DNA of 28,266 nucleotides from a virus. Position 1 is the first letter of the stretch. Each line of letters starts with the position of its first letter. The DNA is taken from IMG/VR virus record IMGVR_UViG_3300045135_002368, positions 1 through 28,266 of that record; one strand, given 5' to 3'. The notes under the pieces are model-generated. The model saw only the letters and a program-made list of their open reading frames with translations. It was not told where the DNA came from and ran no database searches. Shown piece after piece: positions 8,276 through 17,880 of the stretch. A program made the position numbers and the translations under genes.

Positions 8276-9844
8276 ATGGCTGCAATTATAACTGATCAAC
8301 TTCGTATTTTGAATGCGAATAATTTTGTAGTTGGTGTTGCTTCTACGAGTAACTCATATTATTCATTTGTTGGTCTACCAAACGCAACAGATTATGATAC
8401 TGATTGGAATATAGATCCACCATCACCTACTGATAACTTTGGTGAGGAAAATGATTATTGGGATACAATGATCGCGTTGAAAAAAATAACAAGAGATGAT
8501 GTAAGACAGGTTGTTAGAAAGTCAACATGGACTTCTGGTATTACATATGACATGTATCGCCATGATATTAGTGCCTCTAATCCAGCAACGCCTTCCAATT
8601 CTGTTGACTTATATTCTGCAAACTACTATGTAATGAATAGTGACTTCAGAGTTTATATTTGTTTGAGTAATGGTGCAACTCCAGAAAATCCTACAGGGAG
8701 ACCTTCATTAGACGAACCAACATTTATTGATCTGGAACCAAGAGAAGCTGGGACTAGTGGAGATGGTTATATTTGGAAATATCTTTATACTATTAAACCT
8801 AGTGAATATGTGAAATTTGATACTACAGAATATATGCCAGTTCCACTAGAATGGGGAACAAACACGGATGATTCTGCTGTAAGAAATAACGCAGCAACTA
8901 GTGGTCAAATAAAAGTTGTTATTATTAAAGATAGGGGAGTTGGTATAGGAACTGCTAATAGAACATATACTAGAGTTCCTATTAAAGGTGATGGTTCTGG
9001 CGCAGAAGCAACGGTAGTTGTTAATAATGACGCGAAAGTTGATAGTATAACAGTTTCTAGAGGTGGTTCTGGATATACATTTGGAACTGTAGATTTGGTA
9101 GCAGGTGGTGTTCCATCTGGAACTACTTCTCCTGTCTTTGACGTTATCGTTCCACCTCAAGGAGGGCATGGATCTGATATCTATAGAGAGTTGGGTGCAT
9201 CCAATGTTCTTATGTATTCTAGAATTGAAAATGATACTCAGAATCCAGACTTTGTTACTGGAAATGAAATAGCAAGAGTTGGTGTAGTTCAAAGCCCTAT
9301 TAGTAATGGAACAAGTGAACTTTTAACTCTAAACAAAGCAAGTGCAGTGTACGCACTTAAATTGACTGGTATTGGATATAGTTCTGTCACTTTTGCCGCA
9401 GATACACAAATTACACAAACAATTGGTATTGGTTCTACTGCTTTTGGTAGAGTAGTTTCATATGATCAAAACACTGGAGTTTTGAAATATTGGCAAGATA
9501 AGTATCATGTTGGGTTTAATACCGATGGAACTAAAAATGCATCTCCAACATATGGTTTTGATATGCATAGATTTACTGCAGATATTGGATCCGGGGGTTC
9601 ATTAAATATTATTGGTGGATCTGCAACCTTAGGAATTGAAACTACATTTGGTAGTACTAGCAACCCAGGTATAAGTACCATAATAAATAGTAGGACATAC
9701 TATTTGGGTCAACAATTTATTAATGGAGTGTCCCAACCAGAAGTTAAAAAATATTCTGGAAATATAATTTACGTTGACAATAGACCATCAATTACAAGGT
9801 CATCTAACCAAAAAGAAGATATTAAAGTTATTTTGCAATTCTAA
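8276..9844 (+). CDS. 8: Baseplate wedge subunit gp8
   Basis: In T4, gp8 is a dimeric wedge protein that helps build the hexagonal baseplate with gp6, gp7, gp10 and gp53. The N-terminal ~195 residues match the cyanophage gp8 style: a start MAAIITDQLRILNANNFV, then YWDTMIALKKI, VRKSTWTSGITYDMYRHD near 80-97, and SGDGYIWKYLYTIKPSEYVKF near 161-181. The gene also sits in gp8's place upstream of the neck genes. At 522 residues it is much longer than T4 gp8 (334). The middle includes a GSGY-type beta repeat (SRGGSGYTFGTVDLV, 261-275) that is also found in fibre-like proteins of this window, so part of the extra length is probably inserted surface domain. The start lacks a clear ribosome site and follows a late-promoter-like octamer. 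The next gene begins 6 nt after the stop. Confidence 0.85.
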   Translation: MAAIITDQLRILNANNFVVGVASTSNSYYSFVGLPNATDYDTDWNIDPPSPTDNFGEENDYWDTMIALKKITRDDVRQVVRKSTWTSGITYDMYRHDISASNPATPSNSVDLYSANYYVMNSDFRVYICLSNGATPENPTGRPSLDEPTFIDLEPREAGTSGDGYIWKYLYTIKPSEYVKFDTTEYMPVPLEWGTNTDDSAVRNNAATSGQIKVVIIKDRGVGIGTANRTYTRVPIKGDGSGAEATVVVNNDAKVDSITVSRGGSGYTFGTVDLVAGGVPSGTTSPVFDVIVPPQGGHGSDIYRELGASNVLMYSRIENDTQNPDFVTGNEIARVGVVQSPISNGTSELLTLNKASAVYALKLTGIGYSSVTFAADTQITQTIGIGSTAFGRVVSYDQNTGVLKYWQDKYHVGFNTDGTKNASPTYGFDMHRFTADIGSGGSLNIIGGSATLGIETTFGSTSNPGISTIINSRTYYLGQQFINGVSQPEVKKYSGNIIYVDNRPSITRSSNQKEDIKVILQF

Positions 9845-9850
9845 AGAATT

Positions 9851-12800
9851 ATGTCCCAAGAAACAAACCTCAACGTATCTCCATATTTTGATGACTATCA
9901 CGAACCGATAATTGGTGGAAAAGATAATGACTATTATAAAGTTCTCTTTAAGCCAGGATATCCTGTTCAGGCAAGAGAGTTAACTACTTTACAGTCCATT
10001 TTACAAAACCAAATTGAACAGTTTGGTAATCACTTCTTTAAAGAAGGTGCCAAAGTCATTCCAGGTTCTCTTTCTTATATAAATCCATTTTATTATGTTC
10101 AATTAGAAGAAAATTTCTTAGGGATACCTATATCTCTTTATATTGATCAATTAGTTGGGAAAAAAATTCGTGGAGAAACGTCGGGAGTTGTTGGCGTAGT
10201 TAAGAAAATATTATCGGACGTAGAATCGGAAAAAGGAAACTATACGATTTATATTGATCTGATAGATTCAAACATCAATCTGTCAGATTCTTTGTTTGAA
10301 GATGGTGAGAATTTAATATGTGAAGAAGCAATTCCTTATGGTTCAACTTTCATTGCAGCAAATGAAGGATTTGCAAGATCTATCTCCACAAGTTCTTCTG
10401 GAAAGGGTAGTGCATTTGGTCTTGGGAATGGTGTATATTTTCTTAGAGGATATTTTGTAGATGTTAATGATGAAATTCTTATTTTAGATCAATACTCTAA
10501 TACACCAAGTTATAGAGTTGGTCTCGATATTATTGAAGAAATAATAACTGCTGATGTTGATCCAAACTTGAATGATAATGCAAGTGGTTTTAACAACTAT
10601 GCAGCACCTGGTGCAGATAGGTTAAAAATTACTGCTAGGTTATCTAAAAAAGATTTAAGATCTTTTGATTCTACAAGTTTTGTAGAATTGGCAAAGGTTG
10701 AAAATGGTGTATTAACCAAGATAAACACAAATACAGATTATAATCTTCTTTCGGACGAACTTGCTAGAAGAACATTTGACGAGTCTGGACATTATTATAT
10801 TAAAGCATTTAATGTCTATGCCAGAGAAAGTTTGGATGATGGCGAAGGAAATAATGGCGTTTATAAATCAACGCAGTTAACTTCTGGAGGAAATACCCCA
10901 TCTGATGATTTGATGGTGTATAAAATTTCTCCAGGAAAAGCTTATGTGAAGGGGTATGAAGTTGAAACAATCGCCCCCACATTTTTAGATGTACCAAAAG
11001 CAAGAACAACTAAAACTTTAACAAATCAAAAAGTAGGTTTTAATTTTGGTTCAACATTAAATATCAATAATGTTCACGGATCACCTTCTCTTGGTATTAA
11101 TACTTCTTCAACAATTAGTCTTAGAAGTGATAGAATTGGTATAAGTTCGGTTGATCCTGCGGGAAAGGAAATTGGAGTTGCAAGAGTATATGATTTTGCA
11201 TTAGAAGCAGGTTCTTATCAGTTAGATAATCAAGCGATAAACAACTGGGATATTTCTTTATTTGATGTACAAACATATGCAGATATATCAATTAATGAAC
11301 CAATTACTTTATCAATCCCTTCTAGAGTAAAGGGGGGTTCTAGTGGTGCTGTTGCTTACGTTAAGCATCCAATAACTGCTGGAGTTGCTGTAACTGTATA
11401 TCAAATTTCTGGTACTTTTATTAATGGTGAAAAACTAACTTTTGATGGAACAACAGAAACCAGAATTGGTACTGGTTATACTGCATTTAGTTTATCCGAT
11501 GCTAAATCTTTGTTTAGTGTTGTTGGTTCAGCAAATACCTTCTCTGGTGATATTATTCAACAAGAAACTACAGATCTTGGTACTGTAACTTTTGCTTCTG
11601 GTGGGGAAGCAAACAATAGTACAACAGTTACTAGTGCAACATTATCATTCCCAGGAATTGTTACTACTGGCAATCTTTTACAGTATAGTAGACCAAATTT
11701 CTCAGTAAAATCTTTTGCAAAAGTTGAACAAGTATCTACAAATTCTTTGACTGTTTCTGGAGTAACTACGGTTTCTGGATTTTGTGATGGTGGACTTTCA
11801 AGTTCACAATTGACTGTAAATGATATGAAATTAGTCTCTACAAGACTTCAAGATAATACAAAAGGTCTTTTAAATAATGCACTCTTCCAACCATTACCTA
11901 AAAAGAATGTAGAATCTGTCGATTTCGCTGATGGTAATCTTATTATTAGAAGACAATATGATGTAACTATCACAGATAACTCTACGAATACAATTTCTTC
12001 TGGTGACAATGAAGTCTTCATGGAATTTGATGAGGAAAGATATGTTCTCACAAGATCTGATGGCAGTACAGAAGAACTTTCTCAAGACAAGTTTGTTTTT
12101 AATGCAGCAGGAACCGAACTTACTATAAATGGACTTGGTTCAAATAGAACTGGAAGGTTAATTGCGACTTTAAGGAAATCAAATATAAATGTAAAAACAA
12201 AGAGAAAGTCAAGAATTTCTTCTTTGATTATTGACAAGTCCAAGTATGATTATTCTGGAACCGGCACAACAACACTTAATGATGGTCTTGAGTATGGAAG
12301 TTATCCATTTGGAACTCGCGTTCAAGACGAAAGAGTTTGTTTGAATGTTCCCGATGTTCAAACTGTTTATGGTATCTTTGAATCCGAAAATACTTCAGAA
12401 CCATCTCTGCCCAGGATAACTCTGGCATCTATGGATGGTCCAACATCAAAAACCGATGATTTGATTGTTGGAGAAATTTTTGTTGGTCAAAACTCTGGCG
12501 CAAAGTGCATCTATGCAGAAAAAATTGATAGTTCGTCAATTTCCCTGATTTATTTAAATTCCTTTAACTTGGAAAGAGGAGAACTTGTAAAATTTGAAGA
12601 ATCTGGAGTTAATGCTATTGCAAGTGGTTTAACTGTAGGAAGTAAAGATATTTCAGAGGACTTTGTTCTTGATACTGGTGCAAACCTTGCATATTATGAT
12701 TATAGTAGTATTAGAAGGTTAGAAGGAAGACAAGAACCAAAGAGAAAAATTAAAATCGTTTTCTCCAATGGATATTATGATTCTTCCGATACTGGAGACA

Positions 12801-15800
12801 TCACTACAACAAATTCTTATGGTGCATTTGATTATACTAGAGAAATAATTGAAACAGAAGGTTATAGAGCTACAGATATTATTGATGTAAGACCAAGAGT
12901 TTCAGACTATAGCGTAGCACAAGATTCCAGATCTCCATTTGAATTTGATGGTAGATCTTTTAATGGTGGACAACATAGTTGCCCACATATTTTAGCTTCG
13001 GATGAATCGGAGACAGTTTCCTTTAACTACTATCTCCCAAGAATTGACAGAATTTATCTCACAAAAGATGGTGTTTTCCAAGTAAAATTTGGTGCTCCAT
13101 CTGATACTCCACAATTGCCAGAAGAAGTTTCTGGTGCTTTGAACATTGCAAATATTGCTGTCCCACCTTTTGTTTATAATACCAAGAATACAAAAGTTAG
13201 TTTTATTCGACATAAGAGATATCAGATGAATGATATCTCTAGACTTGAAAATAGAATTAGAAATCTTGAGTATTATACTTCACTCTCTGCTCTTGAAAGT
13301 AATACTTTTACAATGACTATTTTAGATAGTGTTGGGCAGAATAGATTTAAGTCAGGTTTCTTCATTGATAACTTCTCCTCTGTTGGAACTCAAGACAATT
13401 CGGTTGGAGTTAAAAATAGTTTAGATTTGAAAGTTGGACATTTAAGACCAGCACACTACAGCACAACTCTTCCACTTGAAGTTGGTTCCTCTTCGATATT
13501 GGGTCTTACTGAAAATTCAAATCAAACCCAAGACAAACAGTTCTTAGAAGACGTTACTGGAGTTAACATCAGAAAAACTGGTAGTGTTGTATCTCTTGAC
13601 TATGAAGATGTTTCTTTCTTAGAGCAACCATATGCAACCAGAGTTGAAAATGTTACTCCATTCTTAGTTCAGCAGTGGAATGGTAACATTAAGTTAGAAC
13701 CAGATGTTGATGTTTGGATTGATGTTTCTAGAATGGATCTTAGAAACGTTATGATGGAAGGTTCTTTCCGTGGCGTTGCGGAAGCAATGAAAGCAGAAAT
13801 CAGAGATGATGGGGACGGAAGAAGAATTGGAGTAAGTCCAATTATTTGGAACTCTTGGGAAACTACCAATATCGACACGAATATTGACCTTTCGATGGAT
13901 GCAAATCTTTCATCAAATCAATCAGTTTCCACAGGCACTAGATTTGAAGACGAAAGGATAGATACTGGACCTAGAATAAGGGGTAGAGGAATTCCTTTCG
14001 AAGTCCATAGAACAAGTCTTACCGATCATACTATAACTACAAGGAATGAACTTAGTATTAGTGCTGGAGTAACTTTAAAGACTGAACTAGATCAGAGAAG
14101 AACTGGAGAAATAAGAACTGTTAGAGAGCAAATTGACACAGAATCTCTTGGTGACAGAATTGTAAGTAGAGACATAATTCACTTTATGCGCTCTAGAAAT
14201 ATTGAGTTCTCTGCTTCGAGAATGAAGCCAAATACTCAAGTATATGCTTTCTTTGACAATATTGATGTCAACCAATATTGTGTTCCCAAATTACTTGAAA
14301 TATCGATGTCTTCGGGGACATTCCAGGCGGGGGAAACAATCGTTGGGGCAATGAACAGTTCTTCCAATGAAGAAGCAAATATATTCGCAACTCCAGAGTT
14401 TAGTGCTAGGCTTGCGTTAGCAAATCACAAGTTTGGACCATACAATCAACCAACGGTAGTGTTTGCAAATAATCCTTACAATAGAGATGAGACAATTCCA
14501 GGACAATATTCATCAACAAGTTCTATTCTGAATATTGATACTTTCAGTCTTCAAAATGATAGCGATCCTCAGTACTATGGTCAAATAAGAGCAGGTATGA
14601 GAATTCGCGGTGAAAGTAGTGGTGCTACAGCGGTTGTCACTGAAAATAGACTCGTAACAGACTATCAAGGTGTTGTTATTGGATCACTCTTTGTTCCAGA
14701 TGGAAGTTCTACAGGAAATCCATCTTGGGAAACTGGAAGATCTGTATTTAGACTTACTAATAGTTCTTCTAACTCCCAAATTCCTGGAGTTGTAACAACA
14801 TCTTCTGAAGAAATATTCTATTCTCAAGGTGATGTTGATAACACTCAAGAAGTTACTCTCTCCCTGAGAAATGCAAGAGTTGAATTCCAAGAGTTAGCGG
14901 AAACAAGAACACTTTCTGATGTAACATCAGATCAGGCGGATGCACTCTCAATATCGGAAACAACTACGACGTTGACTACAGCAACTGGGACTGAAGTTGT
15001 TGAAGAAGGTTATAGAGATCCTCTTGCTCAGTCCTTTAAAGTTCCTCCCAATGAAACTGCTGGAATATTTGCAACAAAGGTTGACATATTCTTTAGAACC
15101 AAAGACGCAACACTTCCTGTTGAATTTTATATTAGTGAAGTCAACTTTGGTGTTCCAACATCTAGGATAGTTCCATTCACAAATGTTGTTGTTTATCCAG
15201 ATGATGTAAATCTTTCGGAAGACTCTTCCGTACCAACAACAATTACATTCGATTCTCCCGCCTACCTTGAATCTAATAAAGAATATGCATTAGTTCTTCT
15301 CTCAGATTCCACAGAATATACAGTATGGATTTCAAGACTTGGAGAATTTGACGTTCAAACATTAGAAAATGAAAGTACACAAGTTCTTGTAACACAACAA
15401 CCAACTCTTGGTTCATTGTTTAAGTCTCAGAATGCTTCTACATGGACTCCAAGTCAATATGAAGATCTTAAGTTTAACCTTCATAGAGCACAATTTGTTC
15501 CTTCAGGTTCTGCAAGTTTCTTTAATTCAGATCTTCCAGAAGATCTCAAACTGCTTTCAAAAAATCCTTTTGAAATTAATTCCAGAACTGTCAGAATTGG
15601 TATAGGAACTACAGTAAATGATGCAGATTTAACTAATGGAAATACTGTTATTCAACTCAAATCCGGTGCAACTGGAAATCTAGTTGGTAGTGCAGGAACC
15701 TGTAGTGGCGATTTAAAAATTATTAATGCTGGTATCGGATATACTCCATCCGCAAGTAATTTCACATTCAATAATATAAATTTGGTCAATGTAGAGGGAA

Positions 15801-17476
15801 CAGGAAGAAATGCAACTGCAAATATTACTATAAGTAATGGAGTTGCTATTGCAGCAACTGTTGCAAATGGTGGAACTGGATACTCTGTTGGAGATCTTTT
15901 GACAGTTTCTTCAATTGGTATTTCTTCAGTAGGAAGAAATCTAAGACTGAGTGTGTCTGAAGTTCCTGCATTGAACGAACTTATCATTAATGAAGTTCAA
16001 GGCGATTTTACTGTTGGTGCGGGATATACCTTGACATACGTCAATAGCTCCGGCATTTCTACAACCCTCAATAGCGGTGCATCTGGAAATGTAATTATTA
16101 CACAACCAGTTCAGGTTGTTAATGATGGATTACATATTAATGTATTCCAGAGAAATCATGGAATGCACTCTGATGTCAATCAAGTTACAATCGCTGGAGC
16201 AAAGAGTAACGTTAGACCTGCCACACTTTCAAATACTTATTCCGCATCAGATTCATCAGATATTATAGTTTCGGATGTATCATCATTTGGACAATTTGAA
16301 GGAGTAAGTGTTGGAAGTACAAATCCAGGTTATGCAATAATTTCTAATGAAATTATTAAGTACACTGGAGTCTCTGGCAATTCTCTAACAGGAATTAGTA
16401 GAGGAATAGATGGAACAAAGGCATTCCCACATGAAAGTGGTGACCTAGTTTATAAGTATGAACTTAATGGAGTTTCTCTCATCAGAATCAATAAAACTCA
16501 TACTTTAAGTGATGCAAGTGTTTCTAGACCTATCGGTTTAGATTATTACACAATAAAAATTGATAGAACTGCAGGAACTAATACTTCGGATAGAGAAACT
16601 GGAACAGGATTCCCCAAACTATACTTCAACGAAGATAATAAATTTGGAGGAAATGAGGTCAAGTCAACTTATAATATTCCATTCGATCTGATTACACCAA
16701 ACTTTGGTATCATAACTCCCAAGTTTACTGCAGCTAATGCTTTTGTAAGAACTGTAAGTGGAAAGAGTATTGATGGAAACGAAACTCCTTATCAGGATAA
16801 AGGGTTTGAGCAGATTTCTCTCATCAGCACAAATTATTTCGACTCACCAAGAGTTGTTGCATCTTCTGTAAATGAGAGATCAAGACTTACTGCTTTACCT
16901 GGCAATAAGTCATTCAGTATGGACATAAACATGGTTAGTGATAATAATAGGTTATCTCCATGTATTGACCTCTCAAAAACCAGTATGGTTCTTACCTCCA
17001 ATAGAATTAATAACCCAGTGACTGATTATATTTCTGACTCTAGGGTAAAATCTTATAGAGATGATCCAAATGCATTCCTGTATGTTTCATCTCCCATTCT
17101 TTTGGAGAATCCCGCAACTGCAATTAAGTTGATGATTTCTGCTTCTATACATCAATCATCTGATGTTAGAGGTTTCTATTCTATTCAAAACAGTGTAGAA
17201 GAAGAACCAGTATTCACCCCATTCCCAGGATATTCAAACTTGAACTCTTTGGGACAGAAGATAGATCCTTCTGTAAGCAGTGGAACACCAGATATTCTCC
17301 CCGCGAAGAATGATTCGTTTAATGTTGTAGGAGATCCAAGTTCTTTCAGAGAATATAGTTTCACTGATGACAACTTACCAGAATTCAAGATTTTCCGAAT
17401 AAAACTTGTGTTTGCTTCAACAAACCAAGCATATCCACCAATTATTAAAGATCTGAGAGCAATTGCTTTAGCGTAA
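9851..17476 (+). CDS. Giant DUF4815-type virion structural protein (2541 aa)
   Basis: The N-terminus is characteristic of the DUF4815 family of marine T4-like phages: NVSPYFDDYHEP, then FKPGYPVQARELTTLQ at 33-48 and FGNHFFKEGAKVIPG at 58-72. The protein lies between gp8 and gp13, the place of T4 genes 9-12 and wac, so it probably builds the baseplate periphery or fibre attachment. Visible parts: GExxxG-type repeats near residues 107, 519, 874, 1488 and 1583; a helical segment near 1120-1145 (NDISRLENRIRNLEYYTSL); a 'DPLAQSFKVPPNETAGIF' domain near 1724-1833, like tail domains that end in 'VWISRLGEFD'; GSGY-like repeats near 1957 and 2010; and an RG-type module near 2136-2203. The start follows the gp8 stop closely, with only a weak AAAG as ribosome site. 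The exact place of this protein in the particle is not shown by the sequence. Confidence 0.85.
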   Translation: MSQETNLNVSPYFDDYHEPIIGGKDNDYYKVLFKPGYPVQARELTTLQSILQNQIEQFGNHFFKEGAKVIPGSLSYINPFYYVQLEENFLGIPISLYIDQLVGKKIRGETSGVVGVVKKILSDVESEKGNYTIYIDLIDSNINLSDSLFEDGENLICEEAIPYGSTFIAANEGFARSISTSSSGKGSAFGLGNGVYFLRGYFVDVNDEILILDQYSNTPSYRVGLDIIEEIITADVDPNLNDNASGFNNYAAPGADRLKITARLSKKDLRSFDSTSFVELAKVENGVLTKINTNTDYNLLSDELARRTFDESGHYYIKAFNVYARESLDDGEGNNGVYKSTQLTSGGNTPSDDLMVYKISPGKAYVKGYEVETIAPTFLDVPKARTTKTLTNQKVGFNFGSTLNINNVHGSPSLGINTSSTISLRSDRIGISSVDPAGKEIGVARVYDFALEAGSYQLDNQAINNWDISLFDVQTYADISINEPITLSIPSRVKGGSSGAVAYVKHPITAGVAVTVYQISGTFINGEKLTFDGTTETRIGTGYTAFSLSDAKSLFSVVGSANTFSGDIIQQETTDLGTVTFASGGEANNSTTVTSATLSFPGIVTTGNLLQYSRPNFSVKSFAKVEQVSTNSLTVSGVTTVSGFCDGGLSSSQLTVNDMKLVSTRLQDNTKGLLNNALFQPLPKKNVESVDFADGNLIIRRQYDVTITDNSTNTISSGDNEVFMEFDEERYVLTRSDGSTEELSQDKFVFNAAGTELTINGLGSNRTGRLIATLRKSNINVKTKRKSRISSLIIDKSKYDYSGTGTTTLNDGLEYGSYPFGTRVQDERVCLNVPDVQTVYGIFESENTSEPSLPRITLASMDGPTSKTDDLIVGEIFVGQNSGAKCIYAEKIDSSSISLIYLNSFNLERGELVKFEESGVNAIASGLTVGSKDISEDFVLDTGANLAYYDYSSIRRLEGRQEPKRKIKIVFSNGYYDSSDTGDITTTNSYGAFDYTREIIETEGYRATDIIDVRPRVSDYSVAQDSRSPFEFDGRSFNGGQHSCPHILASDESETVSFNYYLPRIDRIYLTKDGVFQVKFGAPSDTPQLPEEVSGALNIANIAVPPFVYNTKNTKVSFIRHKRYQMNDISRLENRIRNLEYYTSLSALESNTFTMTILDSVGQNRFKSGFFIDNFSSVGTQDNSVGVKNSLDLKVGHLRPAHYSTTLPLEVGSSSILGLTENSNQTQDKQFLEDVTGVNIRKTGSVVSLDYEDVSFLEQPYATRVENVTPFLVQQWNGNIKLEPDVDVWIDVSRMDLRNVMMEGSFRGVAEAMKAEIRDDGDGRRIGVSPIIWNSWETTNIDTNIDLSMDANLSSNQSVSTGTRFEDERIDTGPRIRGRGIPFEVHRTSLTDHTITTRNELSISAGVTLKTELDQRRTGEIRTVREQIDTESLGDRIVSRDIIHFMRSRNIEFSASRMKPNTQVYAFFDNIDVNQYCVPKLLEISMSSGTFQAGETIVGAMNSSSNEEANIFATPEFSARLALANHKFGPYNQPTVVFANNPYNRDETIPGQYSSTSSILNIDTFSLQNDSDPQYYGQIRAGMRIRGESSGATAVVTENRLVTDYQGVVIGSLFVPDGSSTGNPSWETGRSVFRLTNSSSNSQIPGVVTTSSEEIFYSQGDVDNTQEVTLSLRNARVEFQELAETRTLSDVTSDQADALSISETTTTLTTATGTEVVEEGYRDPLAQSFKVPPNETAGIFATKVDIFFRTKDATLPVEFYISEVNFGVPTSRIVPFTNVVVYPDDVNLSEDSSVPTTITFDSPAYLESNKEYALVLLSDSTEYTVWISRLGEFDVQTLENESTQVLVTQQPTLGSLFKSQNASTWTPSQYEDLKFNLHRAQFVPSGSASFFNSDLPEDLKLLSKNPFEINSRTVRIGIGTTVNDADLTNGNTVIQLKSGATGNLVGSAGTCSGDLKIINAGIGYTPSASNFTFNNINLVNVEGTGRNATANITISNGVAIAATVANGGTGYSVGDLLTVSSIGISSVGRNLRLSVSEVPALNELIINEVQGDFTVGAGYTLTYVNSSGISTTLNSGASGNVIITQPVQVVNDGLHINVFQRNHGMHSDVNQVTIAGAKSNVRPATLSNTYSASDSSDIIVSDVSSFGQFEGVSVGSTNPGYAIISNEIIKYTGVSGNSLTGISRGIDGTKAFPHESGDLVYKYELNGVSLIRINKTHTLSDASVSRPIGLDYYTIKIDRTAGTNTSDRETGTGFPKLYFNEDNKFGGNEVKSTYNIPFDLITPNFGIITPKFTAANAFVRTVSGKSIDGNETPYQDKGFEQISLISTNYFDSPRVVASSVNERSRLTALPGNKSFSMDINMVSDNNRLSPCIDLSKTSMVLTSNRINNPVTDYISDSRVKSYRDDPNAFLYVSSPILLENPATAIKLMISASIHQSSDVRGFYSIQNSVEEEPVFTPFPGYSNLNSLGQKIDPSVSSGTPDILPAKNDSFNVVGDPSSFREYSFTDDNLPEFKIFRIKLVFASTNQAYPPIIKDLRAIALA

Positions 17477-17477
17477 T

Positions 17478-17702
17478 ATGAGTTTAATACCAGTAGAAGG
17501 TGAAAAGAATCTCTATAGAGATCCAAATACAAATGCAATCTTGAATACAAATCATTCTGACTATATGTCTTATATTAATAGTAGAAAAATTAGAGAGGAT
17601 GAAAGAGATAGAATCGAATCTTTGGAAAAAGATGTTGGTTCTATCAAGAGTGACTTGAATGAAATTAAACTACTACTTAGAGGTATTGCAAATGGATCCT
17701 GA
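17478..17702 (+). CDS. Small coiled-coil protein, conserved-looking, unknown function
   Basis: This is a 74-residue protein. The start MSLIPVEGEKNLYRD is followed by a charged helix from about residue 36 to 70 (RKIREDERDRIESLEKD...IKSDLNEIKLLL) with heptad-like hydrophobic spacing, so a coiled coil is likely. The start codon is 1 nt after the stop of the giant tail protein, and the last 11 nt overlap the next small gene. I recall small proteins with this start in cyanophage genomes in the same place before gp13, but no function is known to me. A chaperone or assembly accessory for the upstream tail protein is possible but unproven. Confidence 0.75.
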   Translation: MSLIPVEGEKNLYRDPNTNAILNTNHSDYMSYINSRKIREDERDRIESLEKDVGSIKSDLNEIKLLLRGIANGS

Positions 17703-17856
17703 TGACATAAAACTTGAAAGTTTGACAAAGAATTTTAATTACACTAAAACTTGCCTTGAAATTGATAAAATTAATGATATTGAGGAGTTAAGAATGTATA
17801 CTAAGTCATACATCAAACTCTATATGAAACAGCAAGAAGTTTTATCTAAGATATAA
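17692..17856 (+). CDS. Tiny helical protein upstream of gp13, unknown function
   Basis: This 54-residue protein starts at the ATG at 17692 (MDPDDIKLESLTKNF). An earlier in-frame ATG at 17659 lies deep inside the previous gene. The chosen start has an AGAGG ribosome site about 8 nt upstream (17680-17684) and overlaps the previous stop by 11 nt, which suggests translational coupling. The sequence is almost all predicted helix and charged (EIDKINDIEELRMYTKSYIK, then LYMKQQEVLSKI). Its stop codon lies inside a TATAAATA octamer that probably serves gp13. Confidence 0.7.
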   Translation: MDPDDIKLESLTKNFNYTKTCLEIDKINDIEELRMYTKSYIKLYMKQQEVLSKI

Positions 17857-17859
17857 ATA
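17852..17859 (+). promoter_or_regulatory. T4-type late promoter for the neck genes (exact TATAAATA)
   Basis: This is the one perfect TATAAATA among the promoter candidates of this window. It overlaps the stop codon of the preceding small gene and lies 21 nt before the gp13 start. An AGAGG ribosome site (17866-17870) sits between promoter and ATG, so a transcript starting about 6 nt downstream of the octamer could still carry it. Confidence 0.6.
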
Positions 17860-17880
17860 TCAATAAGAGGTATTAAATAA

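Noticed and set aside
17185-17550. 121-codon open frame on the - strand
   Set aside because: It runs opposite the end of the giant tail protein and the start of the next gene, has no ribosome site or promoter, and resembles no protein I know. The same holds for the other - strand open frames, such as 8846-9292 and 22349-22771.
17659-17691. Longer version of the 54-residue gene from the ATG at 17659
   Set aside because: The extra 11 codons lie inside the previous gene and lack a ribosome site; the ATG at 17692 has AGAGG at a good distance.
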